DNA from: JAOPZW01 sp963788935
Lineage (GTDB): Bacteria; Actinomycetota; Thermoleophilia; Solirubrobacterales; Solirubrobacteraceae
Length of the DNA: 64,000 nucleotides
Assembly (NCBI GenBank): GCA_963788935.1
Contig: CAWBIM010000006.1
Location: 124,001-188,000 of the forward strand
Reading direction: 5' to 3'
In this document: one piece after another, positions 63,707 to 64,000 of the stretch
Layout of the letters: every line of letters begins with the position of its first letter
How positions within the stretch are numbered: the stretch's first letter is position 1
The notes under the pieces: model-generated
Seen by the model: the letters and a program-made list of their open reading frames with translations, nothing else
Told to the model about the DNA's origin: nothing
Database searches by the model: none
Translations under genes and position numbers: made by a program

Positions 63707-64000
63707 AGCCGAATCCGTGACGCCGGCCGCCGGCGCCGCCACCGCCGCCGGGCCCGCCGAGGCGCCGCCGCCCGACGACGCGCCGCGCTCCCGCGAGGGG
63801 CTGCGCGCGATCGCCGGGCGCTGGGAGACGCTGCTCGTCGCGCTCTTCATCGTCCTGCTGCCGATCGGCCAGGCGATCTCGCCCGAGTTCCTCACGAGCG
63901 ACTCGTTCACCACCGGCTCGCTCGACTTCTCGGAGATCGCGCTGATGGCGCTGCCGCTCACCCTCGTGGTGGTGGCGGCCGAGATCGACCTGTCGGTGGC
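63696..64000 (+). CDS. Second sugar ABC transporter permease, 5' part
   Basis: The first ~101 codons are in the window. GTG at 63696 follows AGGAGGAG. After a Pro/Ala-rich start comes a first membrane helix (ETLLVALFIVLLPIGQAISP) and the segment ALPLTLVVVAAEIDLSV, the same permease signature (IDLSVG) as in the first permease. Such CUT2 systems with two different permeases and a binding protein downstream are typical of rhamnose and autoinducer-2 importers. The gene continues past the window end. Confidence 0.8.
   Translation, partial: MPAEAESVTPAAGAATAAGPAEAPPPDDAPRSREGLRAIAGRWETLLVALFIVLLPIGQAISPEFLTSDSFTTGSLDFSEIALMALPLTLVVVAAEIDLSV

Noticed and set aside
61158..64000. Autoinducer-2 (Lsr) importer
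   Set aside because: The CUT2 layout would fit, but no lsrB, lsrK, lsrF or lsrG is seen and the rhamnosidase and DeoR genes favour rhamnose. Not excluded by sequence alone.

Overview
The window is very GC-rich DNA (third codon positions almost all G or C) with short intergenic gaps, many GTG starts and frequent 4-base stop/start overlaps. It encodes a SigG-type ECF sigma factor, DesK/NarL-like two-component proteins, a DrrAB-type ABC exporter and MoeA proteins carrying a C-terminal PBP domain. Together these suggest an actinobacterium, possibly of the Thermoleophilia/Solirubrobacterales group. That placement is inference from gene content only. No rRNA, tRNA, CRISPR array, insertion sequence or phage gene was seen.

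Layout. 1-9.2 kb: mixed housekeeping and catabolic genes (LysR end, SnoaL-like, RibD-like reductase, Gfo/Idh/MocA oxidoreductase, VOC protein, S9 peptidase, DapB, cupin, lipoproteins, hydrolase, SDR). 9.2-12.4 kb: a three-gene fatty-acid modification operon (FAD oxidoreductase, DUF1365, cyclopropane synthase). 12.6-16.5 kb: an ABC-2 exporter divergent from a histidine kinase/response regulator pair. 16.5-39.98 kb: a large molybdenum/tungsten enzyme locus. 40-51 kb: ECF sigma factor, BipA/TypA, TauE/SafE permease, aldo-keto reductase, two paralogous acidic/membrane proteins, phosphoesterase, GGDEF-EAL protein and a UBP-zinc-finger protein. 51-56.6 kb: ClpE/ClpC-like unfoldase, then an MFS transporter with pseudouridine-degradation genes psuG and a psuK-like kinase. 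56.7-64 kb: GH78 alpha-L-rhamnosidase, two DeoR repressors and a sugar ABC transporter (ATPase, permease, start of a second permease).

The Mo/W locus is the main interest. It carries a MobA-MoaD fusion, a tungsten-type aldehyde ferredoxin oxidoreductase (AOR), an NAD-linked formate dehydrogenase whose active-site residue is Cys, a fused NuoE-NuoF diaphorase, one plain MoeA and two MoeA-PBP fusions, the tungstate importer TupABC with a divergent GntR-PBP regulator, a second NAD-linked formate dehydrogenase, a CDGSH protein and FdhD. The second enzyme has an in-frame TGA at the active site, followed at the same distance as in E. coli fdhF by a 7-bp hairpin with a GGUCU loop. This is a bacterial SECIS element, so this enzyme is a selenoprotein that a naive annotation would split into two pieces. 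Its N-terminal [4Fe-4S] cofactor domain is not on the catalytic chain but at the end of a separate NuoG-like subunit. Cys and Sec formate dehydrogenases, AOR, tungstate uptake and cofactor insertion genes thus sit together in about 23 kb.

Several genes, mostly on the plus strand, carry single-base frame changes while their protein sequence stays family-like. The rhamnosidase has about twenty and the GGDEF-EAL gene several. I read these as sequencing insertions rather than decay, but cannot prove it. I describe such genes as one feature and give the approximate frame-change positions.
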